DNA from: Streptomyces sp. NBC_00536
GTDB lineage: Bacteria > Actinomycetota > Actinomycetes > Streptomycetales > Streptomycetaceae
DNA: 64,000 nucleotides
NCBI RefSeq assembly: GCF_036346295.1
Contig: NZ_CP107819.1
Coordinates: 2,604,001-2,668,000 of the forward strand
Reading direction: 5' to 3'
Of the stretch, positions 44,708-54,138 are shown piece by piece (the stretch's first letter is position 1; each line of letters begins with the position of its first letter). Both the position numbers and the translations under genes were made by a program. Below the pieces are notes generated by a model. That model was given only the letters and a program-made list of their open reading frames with translations, ran no database searches and had not been told where the DNA came from.

Positions 44708-45457
44708 TTGTCCGTTCAGGAAACACCGACAGCACCGGCAGTACCGGCCGCACCACCCGCCCGCTCGGGCCGGGCGGCCGCGATCGGCTGGATCGTGACC
44801 ATCGTCTTCAACCTGGTCCTACCGATCGTCACCTACAACGTCCTCACCGGGCGGGGCTGGACCGAGTTCTCCGCGCTGCTGCTCAGTGGCGTCTGGCCGG
44901 TGGCCGAGTCCCTCGTCTCGCTCGCCTGGCGCCGCCACATCGACGAGTTCGCCGTCGTCACCCTGGTGTTCCTGGCGATCACCGCCCTGGTCACCCTGGT
45001 CGGCACCCACTCCGCCCGCGCCCTGCTCATCAAGGACTCGGGCGTCACCGGGCTGTTCGGCGCGCTGTGCATCGCCACGCTGCTGGCGCCGCGGCCGCTG
45101 ATGTTCTACTTCGGCCGCAAGTTCGGCACCGACGGCACCCCCGAGGGCGTGGCGTACTTCAACGGCCTCTGGCAGTTCCCCGACTTCCGCAAGGCGATGA
45201 GGCGGATGACGGCCGTCTGGGGCATCGCGTACCTGGTCGAGGCCGTGCTGCGGCTGGTGCTGGCGTACGCGCTGAGCACCGGCACCATGGTGGTCCTCAG
45301 TCCGGTCCTGATCTACGCCTTCCTCGTGTCGCTGATCTTCTGGACCATCCGCTACTCGAAGCGGAGCCAGGCCGAGGGCCAGGCCAAGGCCGCGGCGCGG
45401 GCGGCCGCGGCGGCCGAGGCGGCGGCCGGAGCGGGAACCGGTCCGGTCACCGCCTGA
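44708..45457 (+). CDS. VC0807-family integral membrane protein
   Basis: A 249-residue protein with six hydrophobic segments from about residue 20, and the conserved lines LLLSGVWPVAESLVSLAWRR, HSARALLIKDSGVTGLFG and LMFYFGRKFGTDGTPEGV. These match the VC0807 family found in many actinobacteria, function unknown. The TTG at 44708 is preferred as start since caggggg lies just upstream and LSVQETPT is a plausible start; ATG 44639 gives a longer product. An Ala-rich cytoplasmic tail ends the protein. A long hairpin follows. Confidence 0.8.
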   Translation: MSVQETPTAPAVPAAPPARSGRAAAIGWIVTIVFNLVLPIVTYNVLTGRGWTEFSALLLSGVWPVAESLVSLAWRRHIDEFAVVTLVFLAITALVTLVGTHSARALLIKDSGVTGLFGALCIATLLAPRPLMFYFGRKFGTDGTPEGVAYFNGLWQFPDFRKAMRRMTAVWGIAYLVEAVLRLVLAYALSTGTMVVLSPVLIYAFLVSLIFWTIRYSKRSQAEGQAKAAARAAAAAEAAAGAGTGPVTA

Positions 45458-45478
45458 CCGCGGCCCGGATGACAGAAA

Positions 45479-45515
45479 GGGGTGGCCCGGTGCGCACTGC
45501 GCACCGGGCCACCCC
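45479..45515. terminator. 17-bp hairpin between convergent genes
   Basis: A perfect 17-bp stem (ggggtggcccggtgcgc at 45479-45495, complement at 45499-45515) with loop act. It lies between the membrane protein stop and the glyS stop and can end both transcripts. Confidence 0.8.
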
Positions 45516-45546
45516 CATTGTCGGACCGAGTCGGACCGACTCGGAC

Positions 45547-46929
45547 CTAGCAGCCGAGCAGACGGCTGCCGAGGTAGCTCTGGATCTGGTCCAGGGAGAC
45601 GCGCTCCTGCTTCATGGTGTCGCGCTCGCGCACGGTCACCGCGTTGTCGTCCAGGGTGTCGAAGTCGACGGTCACGCAGAACGGCGTACCGATCTCGTCC
45701 TGGCGGCGGTAGCGGCGGCCGATGGCGCCCGCGTCGTCGAACTCGATGTTCCAGTTCTTGCGCAGGTCGGCGGCGAGGCCCTTGGCCTTCGGCGACAGCT
45801 GCGCGTTGCGGGACAGCGGCAGGACGGCGACCTTGACCGGGGCCAGGCGCGGGTCGAGGCGCATCACGGTGCGCTTCTCCATGACGCCCTTGGCGTTCGG
45901 GGCCTCGTCCTCGTTGTACGCGTCGAGCATGAAGGCGAGCATGGCGCGGTTGACACCGGCCGCCGGCTCGATCACGTACGGGGTGTAGCGCTCACCGGAC
46001 TCCTGGTCGAAGTAGGTGAGGTCCTGACCGGAGGCCGCGGAGTGCGCCTTGAGGTCGAAGTCGGTGCGGTTGGCCACACCCTCCAGCTCGGAGAACTCGT
46101 TGCCACCGAAGTTGAAGCGGTACTCGATGTCGGCGGTGCGCTTCGAGTAGTGGGACAGCTTGTCCTTCGGGTGGTCGTACCAGCGGATGTTCTCCTCGCG
46201 GAGACCCAGGTCGCGGTACCAGTTCCACCGCTCCTGCATCCAGTACTCCTGCCACTGCTCGTCCTCGCCCGGCTTGACGAAGAACTCCATCTCCATCTGC
46301 TCGAACTCGCGCGTGCGGAAGATGAAGTTGCCCGGCGTGATCTCGTTGCGGAAGGACTTGCCCATCTGGGCGATGCCGAACGGGGGCTTCTTGCGGGAAG
46401 TCGTCTGCACCTGGGCGAAGTTGGTGAAGATGCCCTGGGCGGTCTCCGGGCGCAGGTACGCGACGGAACCGGCGTCCTGGGTCGGGCCGAGGTGCGTCTG
46501 GAGCATGCCCGAGAACTGCTTGGGCTCGGTGAACTGGCCCTTGTTGCCGCAGTTCGGGCAGTTGATGTCGGCCAGGCCGTTGGCGGGGAGGCGGTTGTGC
46601 TTGGCCTCGTACGCCTCTTCCAGGTGGTCGGCGCGGTAACGCTTGTGGCAGGACGTGCACTCGGTCAGCGGGTCCGAGAAGGTCGCCACGTGGCCCGAGG
46701 CCTCCCAGACCTCACGGGCCAGGATCACGGAGGAGTCGAGGCCGACGATGTCCTCACGGCCGGTGACCATCGCGCGCCACCACTGACGCTTGATGTTCTC
46801 CTTCAGCTCGACACCGAGCGGGCCGTAGTCCCAGGCAGCCCTGGAGCCGCCGTAGATCTCACTGCACGGGTAAACGAAGCCACGGCGCTTGCTCAGGCTG
46901 ACGATGGTTTCGATCTTGTCGGCGGCCAC
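45547..46929 (-). CDS. glyS: Glycyl-tRNA synthetase
   Basis: A 460-residue class II synthetase of the eukaryote-like dimeric type, charging tRNA-Gly. Motif 1 is in [25 protein letters not shown]; the Cys-rich zinc element reads [14 protein letters not shown] and [10 protein letters not shown]; motif 2 is [21 protein letters not shown] (split for length), motif 3 [19 protein letters not shown]. The anticodon-binding domain is C-terminal ([17 protein letters not shown]). It starts with GTG at 46929. It is divergent from znuA, sharing a 154-bp region that contains the Zur-box-like sites. Confidence 0.96.
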   Translation of the reverse strand: MAADKIETIVSLSKRRGFVYPCSEIYGGSRAAWDYGPLGVELKENIKRQWWRAMVTGREDIVGLDSSVILAREVWEASGHVATFSDPLTECTSCHKRYRADHLEEAYEAKHNRLPANGLADINCPNCGNKGQFTEPKQFSGMLQTHLGPTQDAGSVAYLRPETAQGIFTNFAQVQTTSRKKPPFGIAQMGKSFRNEITPGNFIFRTREFEQMEMEFFVKPGEDEQWQEYWMQERWNWYRDLGLREENIRWYDHPKDKLSHYSKRTADIEYRFNFGGNEFSELEGVANRTDFDLKAHSAASGQDLTYFDQESGERYTPYVIEPAAGVNRAMLAFMLDAYNEDEAPNAKGVMEKRTVMRLDPRLAPVKVAVLPLSRNAQLSPKAKGLAADLRKNWNIEFDDAGAIGRRYRRQDEIGTPFCVTVDFDTLDDNAVTVRERDTMKQERVSLDQIQSYLGSRLLGC

Positions 46930-47047
46930 GGTGCTCTCTTCATTACGAGGACGAACGGCGAATGCCTCAGGTTACCGGCGCCCGTACCCCCTCCTTCAAA
47001 TCGGATCCCCCTTGAGCAGCCACGGAGGCGCCTCCCACCTGGCTTTT

Positions 47048-47062
47048 TGACAATCGTTTCCA
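47048..47062. promoter_or_regulatory. Zur-box-like 15-mer (distal)
   Basis: tgacaatcgtttcca resembles the Streptomyces Zur consensus TGaaAATgaTTtTCA: 5'-TGa, central AT and TT, and 3' CA are kept. It lies 22-36 bp before the znuA start. Confidence 0.55.
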
Positions 47063-47069
47063 TCTTTGA

Positions 47070-47084
47070 TGAAAATGGATGTCA
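47070..47084. promoter_or_regulatory. Zur-box-like 15-mer (proximal)
   Basis: tgaaaatggatgtca matches the Zur consensus in its whole left half and ends at the A of the znuA start codon. It stands 22 bp after the distal box, i.e. about two helical turns. Confidence 0.65.
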
Positions 47085-48046
47085 TGAACGTACGACGCCT
47101 CATACCCACCGCCGCCCTCGCCGCCGCCGTCGCCCTCGCCGCCACGGCCCTGACCGCCTGCTCCGGCGCCTCCGCGGCGGGCGGCGGCAAGGACGGCAAG
47201 CTCGACGTGACGGCGTCGTTCTACCCGATGCAGTTCCTCGCCGAGCAGATCGGCCAGGACCACGTGAAGGTCACCTCGCTGACCAAGCCGGGCGTCGAAC
47301 CCCACGACCTGGAGATAACCCCCCAGCAGACCGCCAAGCTGGGCGAATCCGACCTGGTCCTCTACCTCAAGAGCCTGCAGCCCGCCGTCGACAAGGCCGT
47401 CGCCCAGACGCCCGCCAAGAACGTCGTCGACGCCGCCACGCTCACCAAGCTGGAGGTCCACGGCAGTTCCGGCCACGACCACGCCGAGGGCGACGCGGGC
47501 CACGACCACAGCCACGACGAGTCCGGCCTGGACCCGCACGTCTGGCTCGACCCGGTCAAGTACGCCGAGATCGCCAAGGGAGTCGGCGCCGCCCTGGAGA
47601 AGGCCGACCCCGGCCACGCGGCGGACTACAAGAAGAACACCGACGACCTCGTGGCCAAGCTGGGCGCGCTGGACACCGAGTTCAAGGACGGCCTGAAGAA
47701 CACGGCCTCCAAGACCTTCATCACCACCCACTCCGCCTTCGGCTACCTCTCCGAGCGCTACGGCCTCGACCAGGAGGGCATCGCCGGCGTCGACCCCGAG
47801 TCCGAGCCGACCCCCGCCCGGATGAAGGAACTCCAGGCCCTCGCGAAGAAGGACAATGTGACGACCGTGTTCTTCGAAGCCCTGGCCAGCGACAAGACGG
47901 CCAAGACCCTCGCCCGCGACACGGGACTGAAGACCGACGTCCTCGACCCGCTCGAGGGAATCACCGACACGTCCCAGGGCGCTGACTACTTCGCGATCAT
48001 GCGGTCCAACCTCAAGAACCTGCAGAAGGCGCTCGGCAACAAGTAA
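47084..48046 (+). CDS. znuA: Zinc ABC transporter substrate-binding lipoprotein
   Basis: A 320-residue cluster A-I binding protein. The signal peptide ends in the lipobox LTAC, Cys 26 being the lipid anchor. Zn ligands are expected at His in GVEPHDLE, the second His in LDPHVWLDP, and His in ITTHSAFGYLSERYGL, with Asp/Glu at DPESEPTPARM. A His-rich loop (GHDHAEGDAGHDHSHDE) of the kind found in zinc-specific proteins separates the first two. It is first in znuACB, and its start codon touches a Zur-box-like site. An alternative start is ATG 47066. Confidence 0.94.
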   Translation: MNVRRLIPTAALAAAVALAATALTACSGASAAGGGKDGKLDVTASFYPMQFLAEQIGQDHVKVTSLTKPGVEPHDLEITPQQTAKLGESDLVLYLKSLQPAVDKAVAQTPAKNVVDAATLTKLEVHGSSGHDHAEGDAGHDHSHDESGLDPHVWLDPVKYAEIAKGVGAALEKADPGHAADYKKNTDDLVAKLGALDTEFKDGLKNTASKTFITTHSAFGYLSERYGLDQEGIAGVDPESEPTPARMKELQALAKKDNVTTVFFEALASDKTAKTLARDTGLKTDVLDPLEGITDTSQGADYFAIMRSNLKNLQKALGNK

Positions 48047-48078
48047 TGGCAGCAGTAGCAGCAACGGAGGCGCGAGCC

Positions 48079-48873
48079 ATGGAGTCCACGGCAGCCGCGA
48101 CAGCGGTGGAGCAGCCCGTCATATCCCTGCGCGGGGCCACGGCCACGCTCGGCTCGCGCCCCGTGCTGCGCGGGATCGACCTCACCGTCCGGCGCGGTGA
48201 GGTCGTCGCCCTGCTCGGCGCCAACGGCTCCGGCAAGTCCACGGCCGTCCGCGCCGTCGTCGGCCAGGTCCCGCTGACCTCCGGCGCCCTCTCCCTCTTC
48301 GGTACGGACTTCAAGCGCTTCCGGGAGTGGGCGCGCATCGGCTACGTCCCCCAGCGCACCACCGCCGCCAGCGGCGTCCCCGCCACCGTCCGCGAGGTCG
48401 TCTCCGCCGGACGCCTGGCCCGCACCCGCTTCGGGCTGCTGCGCGCGGCCGACAAGGCGGCCGTGACGCGCGCCCTCGCCCTCGTCGACATGGACGGCTA
48501 CGCCGACGCCTCGGTGAACGCCCTCTCCGGCGGCCAGCACCAGCGCGTACTCATAGCCCGCGCGCTCGCCGGGGAACCCGAGCTGCTGATCATGGACGAG
48601 CCGATGGCGGGCGTCGACCTCGCCAACCAGGAAGTCCTCGCCAACGCGCTGCGCCTCCAGGTGGAGGCCGGCACCACCGTGCTGCTCGTCCTGCACGAGC
48701 TGGGCCCGCTGGAGCCCCTCATAGACCGGGCGGTCGTCCTGCGCGACGGATGCGTCACGCACGACGGACCGCCCCCCGAGGCCCTGGGCCAGCACGCCCT
48801 GCCCGGCCACGACCACGTACACCCCCACGCGGCCCACGACGCCGAACCGATCCGGACGGGACTGCTGAGCTGA
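48079..48873 (+). CDS. znuC: Zinc ABC transporter ATP-binding protein
   Basis: A 264-residue ATPase. Walker A GANGSGKSTAV (about 50), Q-loop VPQRT, signature LSGGQHQRVLIARALAGEP, Walker B LLIMDEPMAGVD and the H-loop LHELG are all present. The C-terminal tail is His-rich (PGHDHVHPHAAHD), which may bind zinc. ATG 48079 is preferred since ggagg lies 8 bp upstream; ATG 48046 overlaps the znuA stop (TAATG) and is the alternative. It overlaps znuB at the stop (TGATG). Confidence 0.93.
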   Translation: MESTAAATAVEQPVISLRGATATLGSRPVLRGIDLTVRRGEVVALLGANGSGKSTAVRAVVGQVPLTSGALSLFGTDFKRFREWARIGYVPQRTTAASGVPATVREVVSAGRLARTRFGLLRAADKAAVTRALALVDMDGYADASVNALSGGQHQRVLIARALAGEPELLIMDEPMAGVDLANQEVLANALRLQVEAGTTVLLVLHELGPLEPLIDRAVVLRDGCVTHDGPPPEALGQHALPGHDHVHPHAAHDAEPIRTGLLS

Positions 48874-49742
48874 TGGACATCCTCGACTACGCCTTCATGC
48901 AGCGGGCGCTGATCGCGGCCGCGCTCGTCGGCATCACCGCCCCCGCCATCGGCACCTACCTCGTCCAGCGCCGCCAGGCGGTCATGGGAGACGGCCTCGG
49001 GCACGTCGCCATGACCGGTGTCGCGCTCGGCTTCCTGCTCCAGACCAGCCCCGTCTGGATGGCCACGCTGGTCGCCGTCGTCGGCGCCGTCGTGATGGAG
49101 CTGATCCGCTCGCGCGGCAGGACCAGCGGCGACGTCGCGCTCGCGATGCTCTTCTACGGCGGCCTGGCCGGCGGTGTGATGATCATCAACATGGCGCCGG
49201 GCGGCTCCACCGCCAAGCTGCTGGCCCCGATGTTCGGCTCGATCGCCGCGATCGCGCCCGAGGACGTCACCGCCATGGCGATCCTGTCCGTCCTCGTCCT
49301 CGCCGTCACCATCGGCCTGCGCCGCCAGCTCTTCGCCGTCTGCCAGGACGAGGAGTTCGCGCGGGTCTCCGGCCTGCCGGTGCGCCTCCTGAACCTGACG
49401 ATCGCGGTCACCGCCGCGGTCACCGTCACCGTCGCCATGCGCATCGTCGGCCTGCTGCTGGTCAGCGCCATGATGGTGATCCCGGTCGCGGCCGCCCAGC
49501 GGATCACCCGCGGCTTCGCCGCCACCCTGGGCCTGGCCATGGCCTTCAGCCTCACCATCTCGCTGTCCGGCACGGCGGCGACGTACTACATCGACGTCCC
49601 CTCGGGCGCGATGATCGTGCTCCTCGCCATCGCCCTCTTCCTGGTGCTGTCGCTGGTCGCCACCCCGCTCGCCAAACGGCGGGCCCGGGCCGCGCGCATC
49701 CCCGAACAGGTCTGCACCCAGGACGACGTGAAGGTCCAGTAG
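48873..49742 (+). CDS. znuB: Zinc ABC transporter permease
   Basis: A 289-residue permease with eight to nine hydrophobic segments of the ABC-3 family. It begins ILDYAFMQRALIAAALVGITAP and has VMGDGLGHVAMTGVALGFLL and the ATPase-contact loop near SGLPVRLLN. Its ATG overlaps the znuC stop by one base. The zur gene follows after 83 bp, so the whole locus may form one regulated module. Confidence 0.93.
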   Translation: MDILDYAFMQRALIAAALVGITAPAIGTYLVQRRQAVMGDGLGHVAMTGVALGFLLQTSPVWMATLVAVVGAVVMELIRSRGRTSGDVALAMLFYGGLAGGVMIINMAPGGSTAKLLAPMFGSIAAIAPEDVTAMAILSVLVLAVTIGLRRQLFAVCQDEEFARVSGLPVRLLNLTIAVTAAVTVTVAMRIVGLLLVSAMMVIPVAAAQRITRGFAATLGLAMAFSLTISLSGTAATYYIDVPSGAMIVLLAIALFLVLSLVATPLAKRRARAARIPEQVCTQDDVKVQ

Positions 49743-49825
49743 GACACCCACCAAGGCCCCGGACGGGGCACCGGGGACGTCCGGGCTGGCACAATGGCGG
49801 GACGGCCCGATATGAGGAGGACCCG

Positions 49826-50254
49826 GTGGCGACTGCCCCTGGCGAGATGAATACCGCGCCAGTACGAGGGCGCTCGACCCGGCAGCGCGCAGCCGTCGCG
49901 GCGGCGCTGGACGAGGTGGACGAGTTCCGCAGCGCCCAGGAACTGCACGACATGCTCAAGCACCGCGGCGACTCCGTGGGCCTGACCACCGTCTACCGCA
50001 CCCTGCAGTCCCTCGCCGACGCGGGCGAGGTCGACGTCCTGCGCACCAGCGACGGCGAATCCGTCTACCGGCGCTGCTCCACCGGCGAGCACCACCACCA
50101 CCTGGTCTGCCGCAAGTGCGGCAAGGCCGTCGAGGTGGAGGGCCCGGCGGTGGAGAAGTGGGCCGATGCGATCGCGGCCGAGCACGGCTACGTCAACGTC
50201 GCCCACACCGTGGAGATCTTCGGCACCTGCGCGGACTGCGCCGCGGCGGGCTGA
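49826..50254 (+). CDS. zur: Zinc uptake regulator (Fur family)
   Basis: A 142-residue Fur-family repressor. The winged helix reads EFRSAQELHDMLKHRGDSVGLTTVYRTLQSLAD (recognition helix TTVYRTL). Metal sites: HHHHLVCRKCGKAVEV provides the first CxxC and His ligands, and FGTCADC the second CxxC. Placement next to znuACB marks it as Zur rather than Fur or PerR. With zinc bound it should repress the operon through the two boxes before znuA. It starts with GTG preceded by gaggagg. Confidence 0.94.
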   Translation: MATAPGEMNTAPVRGRSTRQRAAVAAALDEVDEFRSAQELHDMLKHRGDSVGLTTVYRTLQSLADAGEVDVLRTSDGESVYRRCSTGEHHHHLVCRKCGKAVEVEGPAVEKWADAIAAEHGYVNVAHTVEIFGTCADCAAAG

Positions 50255-50266
50255 CCCGCCGCGGCC

Positions 50267-50286
50267 CGGCGCCCGCGCGGGCGCCG
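50267..50286. terminator. 20-bp perfect palindrome between zur and uppS
   Basis: The 20 bases are fully self-complementary (arms cggcgcccgc / gcgggcgccg) and lie between two convergent stop codons, so they probably end both transcripts. Confidence 0.6.
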
Positions 50287-50302
50287 CGTCGGCCGTCGGC
50301 CG

Positions 50303-51130
50303 TCAGCCCGGCTGTCCCGGGATCTCCGCCTGGTTCGGGAGCGCCCCGCCGAAGCGGCGGTCGCGCTGTGCGTACTCCAGGCAGGCCGCCCAGAGGTTGC
50401 GCCGGTCGAAGTCCGGCCACAGCACGTCCTGGAAGACCATCTCGGCGTAAGCGCTCTGCCAGAGCAGGTAGTTGGACGTGCGCTGCTCGCCGCTGGGCCG
50501 CAGGAACAGATCCACGTCCGGCATGTCCGGGTAGTACATGTACTTCGCGAAGGTCTTCTCGTTGACCTTCGACGGGTCGAGGCGGCCCGCCGCCACGTCG
50601 CGGGCGATCGCCTGCGCCGCGTCCGCGATCTCCGCGCGGCCGCCGTAGTTCACGCAGAAGTACAGCGTCATCGCGTCGTTGTCGACGGTCTGCTCCTGCG
50701 CGACCTGGAGCTCCTGGACGACCGACTTCCACATCTTCGGCATGCGGCCGACCCAGCGGATCCGGATCCCCAGCTCGTTCATCTCGTCGCGGCGGCGGCG
50801 GATGACGTCCCGGTTGAAGTTCATCAGGAAGCGCACCTCGTCGGGCGAGCGCTTCCAGTTCTCCGTCGAGAAGGCGTAGAGGGAAAGGTTCTTGACGCCC
50901 ATCTCCAGGCAGCCCTTGAGCACGTCGAGCACCACGCCCTCGCCGACCTTGTGGCCCTCGGTGCGCGGCAGCCCGCGCTCCTTGGCCCAGCGGCCGTTGC
51001 CGTCCATGACGACCGCGACGTGGTTCGGGACCAGTTCACCGGGGATCTTCGGCGGGCGCGCACCGGACGGGTGCGGCTCCGGAAGCTTGTAGTCCCGACG
51101 GCTGCGTCCCAGGATCCCGCGTCGTGCCAT
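50303..51130 (-). CDS. uppS: Isoprenyl transferase (cis-prenyltransferase)
   Basis: A 275-residue enzyme that extends allylic diphosphates with isopentenyl diphosphate, making the C50-C55 carrier for cell wall synthesis. Conserved regions: [19 protein letters not shown] with the catalytic Asp, [27 protein letters not shown], and the C-terminal [24 protein letters not shown] with the RxxxR...S motif. It stands 11 bp after recO on the same strand, so they likely form one operon. Confidence 0.94.
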   Translation of the reverse strand: MARRGILGRSRRDYKLPEPHPSGARPPKIPGELVPNHVAVVMDGNGRWAKERGLPRTEGHKVGEGVVLDVLKGCLEMGVKNLSLYAFSTENWKRSPDEVRFLMNFNRDVIRRRRDEMNELGIRIRWVGRMPKMWKSVVQELQVAQEQTVDNDAMTLYFCVNYGGRAEIADAAQAIARDVAAGRLDPSKVNEKTFAKYMYYPDMPDVDLFLRPSGEQRTSNYLLWQSAYAEMVFQDVLWPDFDRRNLWAACLEYAQRDRRFGGALPNQAEIPGQPG

Positions 51131-51141
51131 GTGTCCAGCTC

Positions 51142-51888
51142 CTATTTCTCGACGTATCGCAGGGAGCGTAGCCCGCGCTCCAGATGCCAGTGCAAGTAGG
51201 CGGAAACCAGCCCGCTCCCCTCCCGGACGTGGCGCGCCTCGCAGGCGTCCGCGTGCACCCAGTCACCGGTGAGCAGCGCGCTGAGCAGCCCGATGGCCTC
51301 CGACGAGGGTACGACGCTGCCGGGCACCCGGCAGTCGCCGCAGACGACCCCGCCCGCGGCGACGGAGAAGTGCCGGTTGGGGCCGTGGATGCCGCACTTC
51401 GCGCAGTCCGTGAAGCTGGGGGCGTAGCCGTTGACGGCCAGCGAGCGCAGCAGGAAGGCGTCGAGGATCAGGTTCGGCGCGTGCTCGCCGCGCGAGAGGG
51501 TGCGCAGGGCGCCGACGAGCAGCAGGTACTGCTGTACGGCGGGCTCGCCCTCCTGGTCGGTGAACCGCTCGGCGGTCTCCAGCATCGCGGTGCCCGCGGT
51601 GTAGCGGGCGTAGTCCACGACGATGCCGTTGCCGTAGGGGGCGATGATCTCGGTCTGGGTGCACAGCGGCAGGCTGCGGCTGACGAGATCGCTGCCGCGG
51701 GCGAAGAACTGCACGTCGGCGTGGGAGAAAGGTTCCAGCCCGGCGCCGAACTTCGACTTGGTCCGCCGCACACCACGGGCCACGGCCCGGACCCGCCCGT
51801 GGCCACGGGTCAGGAGCGTGATGATGCGGTCCGCCTCACCCAGCTTCTGGGTGCGCAGCACGATGCCGTCGTCGCGGAACAGACTCAT
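51142..51888 (-). CDS. recO: DNA repair protein RecO
   Basis: A 248-residue protein of recombination repair that loads RecA with RecR. The N-terminal OB fold starts [20 protein letters not shown]; the helical domain follows, and a zinc element is visible as [13 protein letters not shown] and [11 protein letters not shown] 51888 is used because [12 protein letters not shown] is the normal start; a longer frame to 51978 is not conserved. The following uppS is 11 bp downstream. Confidence 0.93.
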   Translation of the reverse strand: MSLFRDDGIVLRTQKLGEADRIITLLTRGHGRVRAVARGVRRTKSKFGAGLEPFSHADVQFFARGSDLVSRSLPLCTQTEIIAPYGNGIVVDYARYTAGTAMLETAERFTDQEGEPAVQQYLLLVGALRTLSRGEHAPNLILDAFLLRSLAVNGYAPSFTDCAKCGIHGPNRHFSVAAGGVVCGDCRVPGSVVPSSEAIGLLSALLTGDWVHADACEARHVREGSGLVSAYLHWHLERGLRSLRYVEK

Positions 51889-51947
51889 GGTTTCCATTGT
51901 CCCGTACCCCACTGACAGGACGGCCACGGGAGCGGGAACGGCAGCGC

Positions 51948-51974
51948 CCCCGCCGGGCACGAGGCCCGGCGGGG
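51948..51974 (-). terminator. Hairpin after the nucleobase permease gene
   Basis: An 11-bp stem (ccccgccgggc / gcccggcgggg) with a 5-nt loop lies 17 bp beyond the permease stop on the minus strand, upstream of recO. Confidence 0.65.
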
Positions 51975-51990
51975 ACACCCCTTGGGAGGA

Positions 51991-53475
51991 TCAGGCGGTC
52001 GGCGCCGGGGCGGGCTCGCCCTCGGCCGACTGTGCCGGGATGGCTGTCGTGGTGGCCTCGTCGTCCGCCGCCGGAGCGTCATCCTCCGAAACGTCGTCCT
52101 CCGAGACGTTGTGCGGGTCGTCCTTGCCCAGACCATTGAAGATCAGGTTCAGGACGATCGCGGCGGTGGCACCGAGCGTCACACCGCTGTTGAGCAGCGA
52201 GGAGAGGTCCGAGTTCATGTGGTCCTTGAAGAACACCGGAACCGTGGCCGGGAGCAGCGCGAAGGCCAGGGAGACGCCCACGACCAGCGCGTTCTTCTCC
52301 TCCTTGAGGTCCACCTTGGCCAGGGTCTGGATACCGGCCAGGGCCACCATCGCGAACATCACGGTCGCGGCGCCGCCGAGGACTCCGTGCGGGACGGCGG
52401 CGACGATCGCGGCGGCCTTCGGGAGCAGACCGAGGACGATCATGATGACGCCCGCGGAGACCACGACGAACCGGCTCTTGACCTTGGTCATCCGGACCAG
52501 GCCGACGTTCTCGGCGAAGGCCACGTACGGGAAGGAGTTGAGGATGCCGCCGAGGGCGGTCGCGGCGCCGTCGGCACGCAGGGCGCGGGCCACCGTCTCG
52601 CTGTCGACCTTCTTGCCGACGATGTCGCCGACGGCGTAGGTGTCACCGGTGGTCTCGACCATGGTGATCAGCATGACGATGAGCATCAGGACGATCGGGA
52701 ACCACTCGAACTTCGGGGCGCCGTAGTGGAACGGGGTGCTGATGCCGATCCAGTCCGACTTGCCCACGTCGCCGAACTTGGCGTCACCGAGCAGGAACGC
52801 GACCGCGGTGCCGCCGACCAGGCCGAGCAGGATGGCGATGCTGGAGAGGAACGGCTTGCCGAGCTTCATCAGGACGAGGATGAAGAGCATCGTGCCGCCG
52901 GCGTAGGCGAAGTTCTTCGGGTCACCGAAGTCGGGGCTGCCGAGGCCGCCTGCGGCGTCGTTCAGGCCGACGGGTATCAGCACGATGCCGAGGACGGTGA
53001 TGACCGTACCGGTGACGACCGGCGGGAAGAGCCGCATGACCATGCCGAAGGCCTTGGGCGGCAGCCAGGCGAAGGCGAAGGTGGCAAGGCCGGCGGTGAT
53101 GACCGCGCCGTAGATGACGAGCAGGCCCGCCTCCTTGCCGCCCGCCCCGAGACCGATGGCGATCATCGGGGACACCGCGGTGAAGGTGACGCCCTGGATC
53201 AGCGGCAGTCGCGCGCCGATCCGGCCGATGCCCCACGCCTGGATGATCGAGGCGATGCCGCAGGTGAAGAGGTCGGCGTTGATCAGGTAGACCAGCTGCT
53301 CGGTGGTGAGCCCGAGGGCGCCACCGACGATGATCGGAACGATCACCGCACCGGCGTAGAACGCGAGTACGTGCTGGAAGCCGTACAGCGCGAGCTTGGG
53401 GAGGGGGAGCACCTCGTCGACCGGGTGCGTGTTCTGCTCTCCGTTGGCGGAAAGCCGGGCGGCGACACGTGCCAT
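51991..53475 (-). CDS. NCS2-family nucleobase (uracil or xanthine) permease
   Basis: A 494-residue membrane protein with 12-14 hydrophobic segments. NCS2 signatures are clear: LPLPKLALYGFQHVLAFYAG at the start, the conserved acidic MVETTGDTYAVGDIVGKK in the middle and the Glu/Asn pair region SFPYVAFAENVGLVRMTKV. The proton-driven uptake of uracil or purines (xanthine, urate) is expected; this segment resembles purine permeases more, but that is not certain. The C-terminal tail is acidic and Ala/Pro-rich. ATG 53475 is preferred with gaaggg upstream; TTG 53493 is an alternative. A long gene-free region lies upstream. Confidence 0.86.
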   Translation of the reverse strand: MARVAARLSANGEQNTHPVDEVLPLPKLALYGFQHVLAFYAGAVIVPIIVGGALGLTTEQLVYLINADLFTCGIASIIQAWGIGRIGARLPLIQGVTFTAVSPMIAIGLGAGGKEAGLLVIYGAVITAGLATFAFAWLPPKAFGMVMRLFPPVVTGTVITVLGIVLIPVGLNDAAGGLGSPDFGDPKNFAYAGGTMLFILVLMKLGKPFLSSIAILLGLVGGTAVAFLLGDAKFGDVGKSDWIGISTPFHYGAPKFEWFPIVLMLIVMLITMVETTGDTYAVGDIVGKKVDSETVARALRADGAATALGGILNSFPYVAFAENVGLVRMTKVKSRFVVVSAGVIMIVLGLLPKAAAIVAAVPHGVLGGAATVMFAMVALAGIQTLAKVDLKEEKNALVVGVSLAFALLPATVPVFFKDHMNSDLSSLLNSGVTLGATAAIVLNLIFNGLGKDDPHNVSEDDVSEDDAPAADDEATTTAIPAQSAEGEPAPAPTA

Positions 53476-53973
53476 CTCTGCCTTGCCCTTCAAGAGGTAG
53501 GTAAGCGAGAGGAGATCTGGTTATCCCTGGTCGGAGTGGGTCGTGAGCCCGTTGATCCGCCAGGGTTGTCAGTGCGTTCACGTGAATCGAAGCCTTGCCG
53601 TGTTACGGGCAGCGCCTCGCCGTGTGACCGGAATTGAACGCCTGTGGGGGGCTTCACAGATATCGTCAACTTCTACAAATTGTTGAGGTTTCGAGAACTC
53701 ATCTGTAGAGGTTTCCACAGTGGCGGGCACGCGCGGGGCAGGGTATGCGGGGAGATCGCCCAGGGGGCCGGTTTGCGGTGCGCGACAGCTAAGCGACCCG
53801 ACTGGGGGGCCAACGACCTGCGCGGAAACGTCCTACGTCGCTTCCGCGCGGCAAATCGAGACCTGATCGCACACCTGTCCACTTGGTGGATACGCCAACC
53901 CCTGAACGTTCACTTCCACCCATCTGACGACACCTCTCAGCCACCCGCGAGGCCGGATTGTTACCTACCCCAG
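53476..53973. other. Upstream region of the permease, possible long leader
   Basis: About 500 bp without a gene. It includes an AT-rich patch with an inverted repeat tctaca ... tgtaga (53672-53677 and 53704-53709) and repeats of ttgttgagg/ctcaac type, which look like promoter and operator elements. I could not recognise a purine riboswitch core. Confidence 0.4.
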
Positions 53974-54077
53974 GGGGGCGCGGCTGCGCCGCGGGGGGCG
54001 GTGGCTTCGGGTGTCCGGGGTCGGGGAGGTTCCGGGGGCTGCCCGCCAGTTCAACTGTCTCTTCGTGGTGCCGTGAC

Positions 54078-54138
54078 CTGTCAAGGGCGCTCCCTGCGGT
54101 CGCGTCGCTACGCGATGGCCTGCGGCCACCCTTGACAG
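54078..54138. repeat. 60-nt hairpin unit of the left arm
   Basis: Bounded by ctgtcaaggg (54078-54087) and cccttgacag (54129-54138). Inside lie further complementary parts such as ggtcgcgtcgc and gcgatggcc. It can fold into one long stem. Confidence 0.7.

Noticed and set aside
44629..47985. Plus-strand ORF of 1118 codons across three genes
   Set aside because: It runs antisense through glyS and out of frame through znuA; composition is typical of a shadow frame.
53644..54135. 163-codon ORF at the left of the inverted repeat
   Set aside because: It ends inside the repeat, has no ribosome binding site and its composition is not protein-like.
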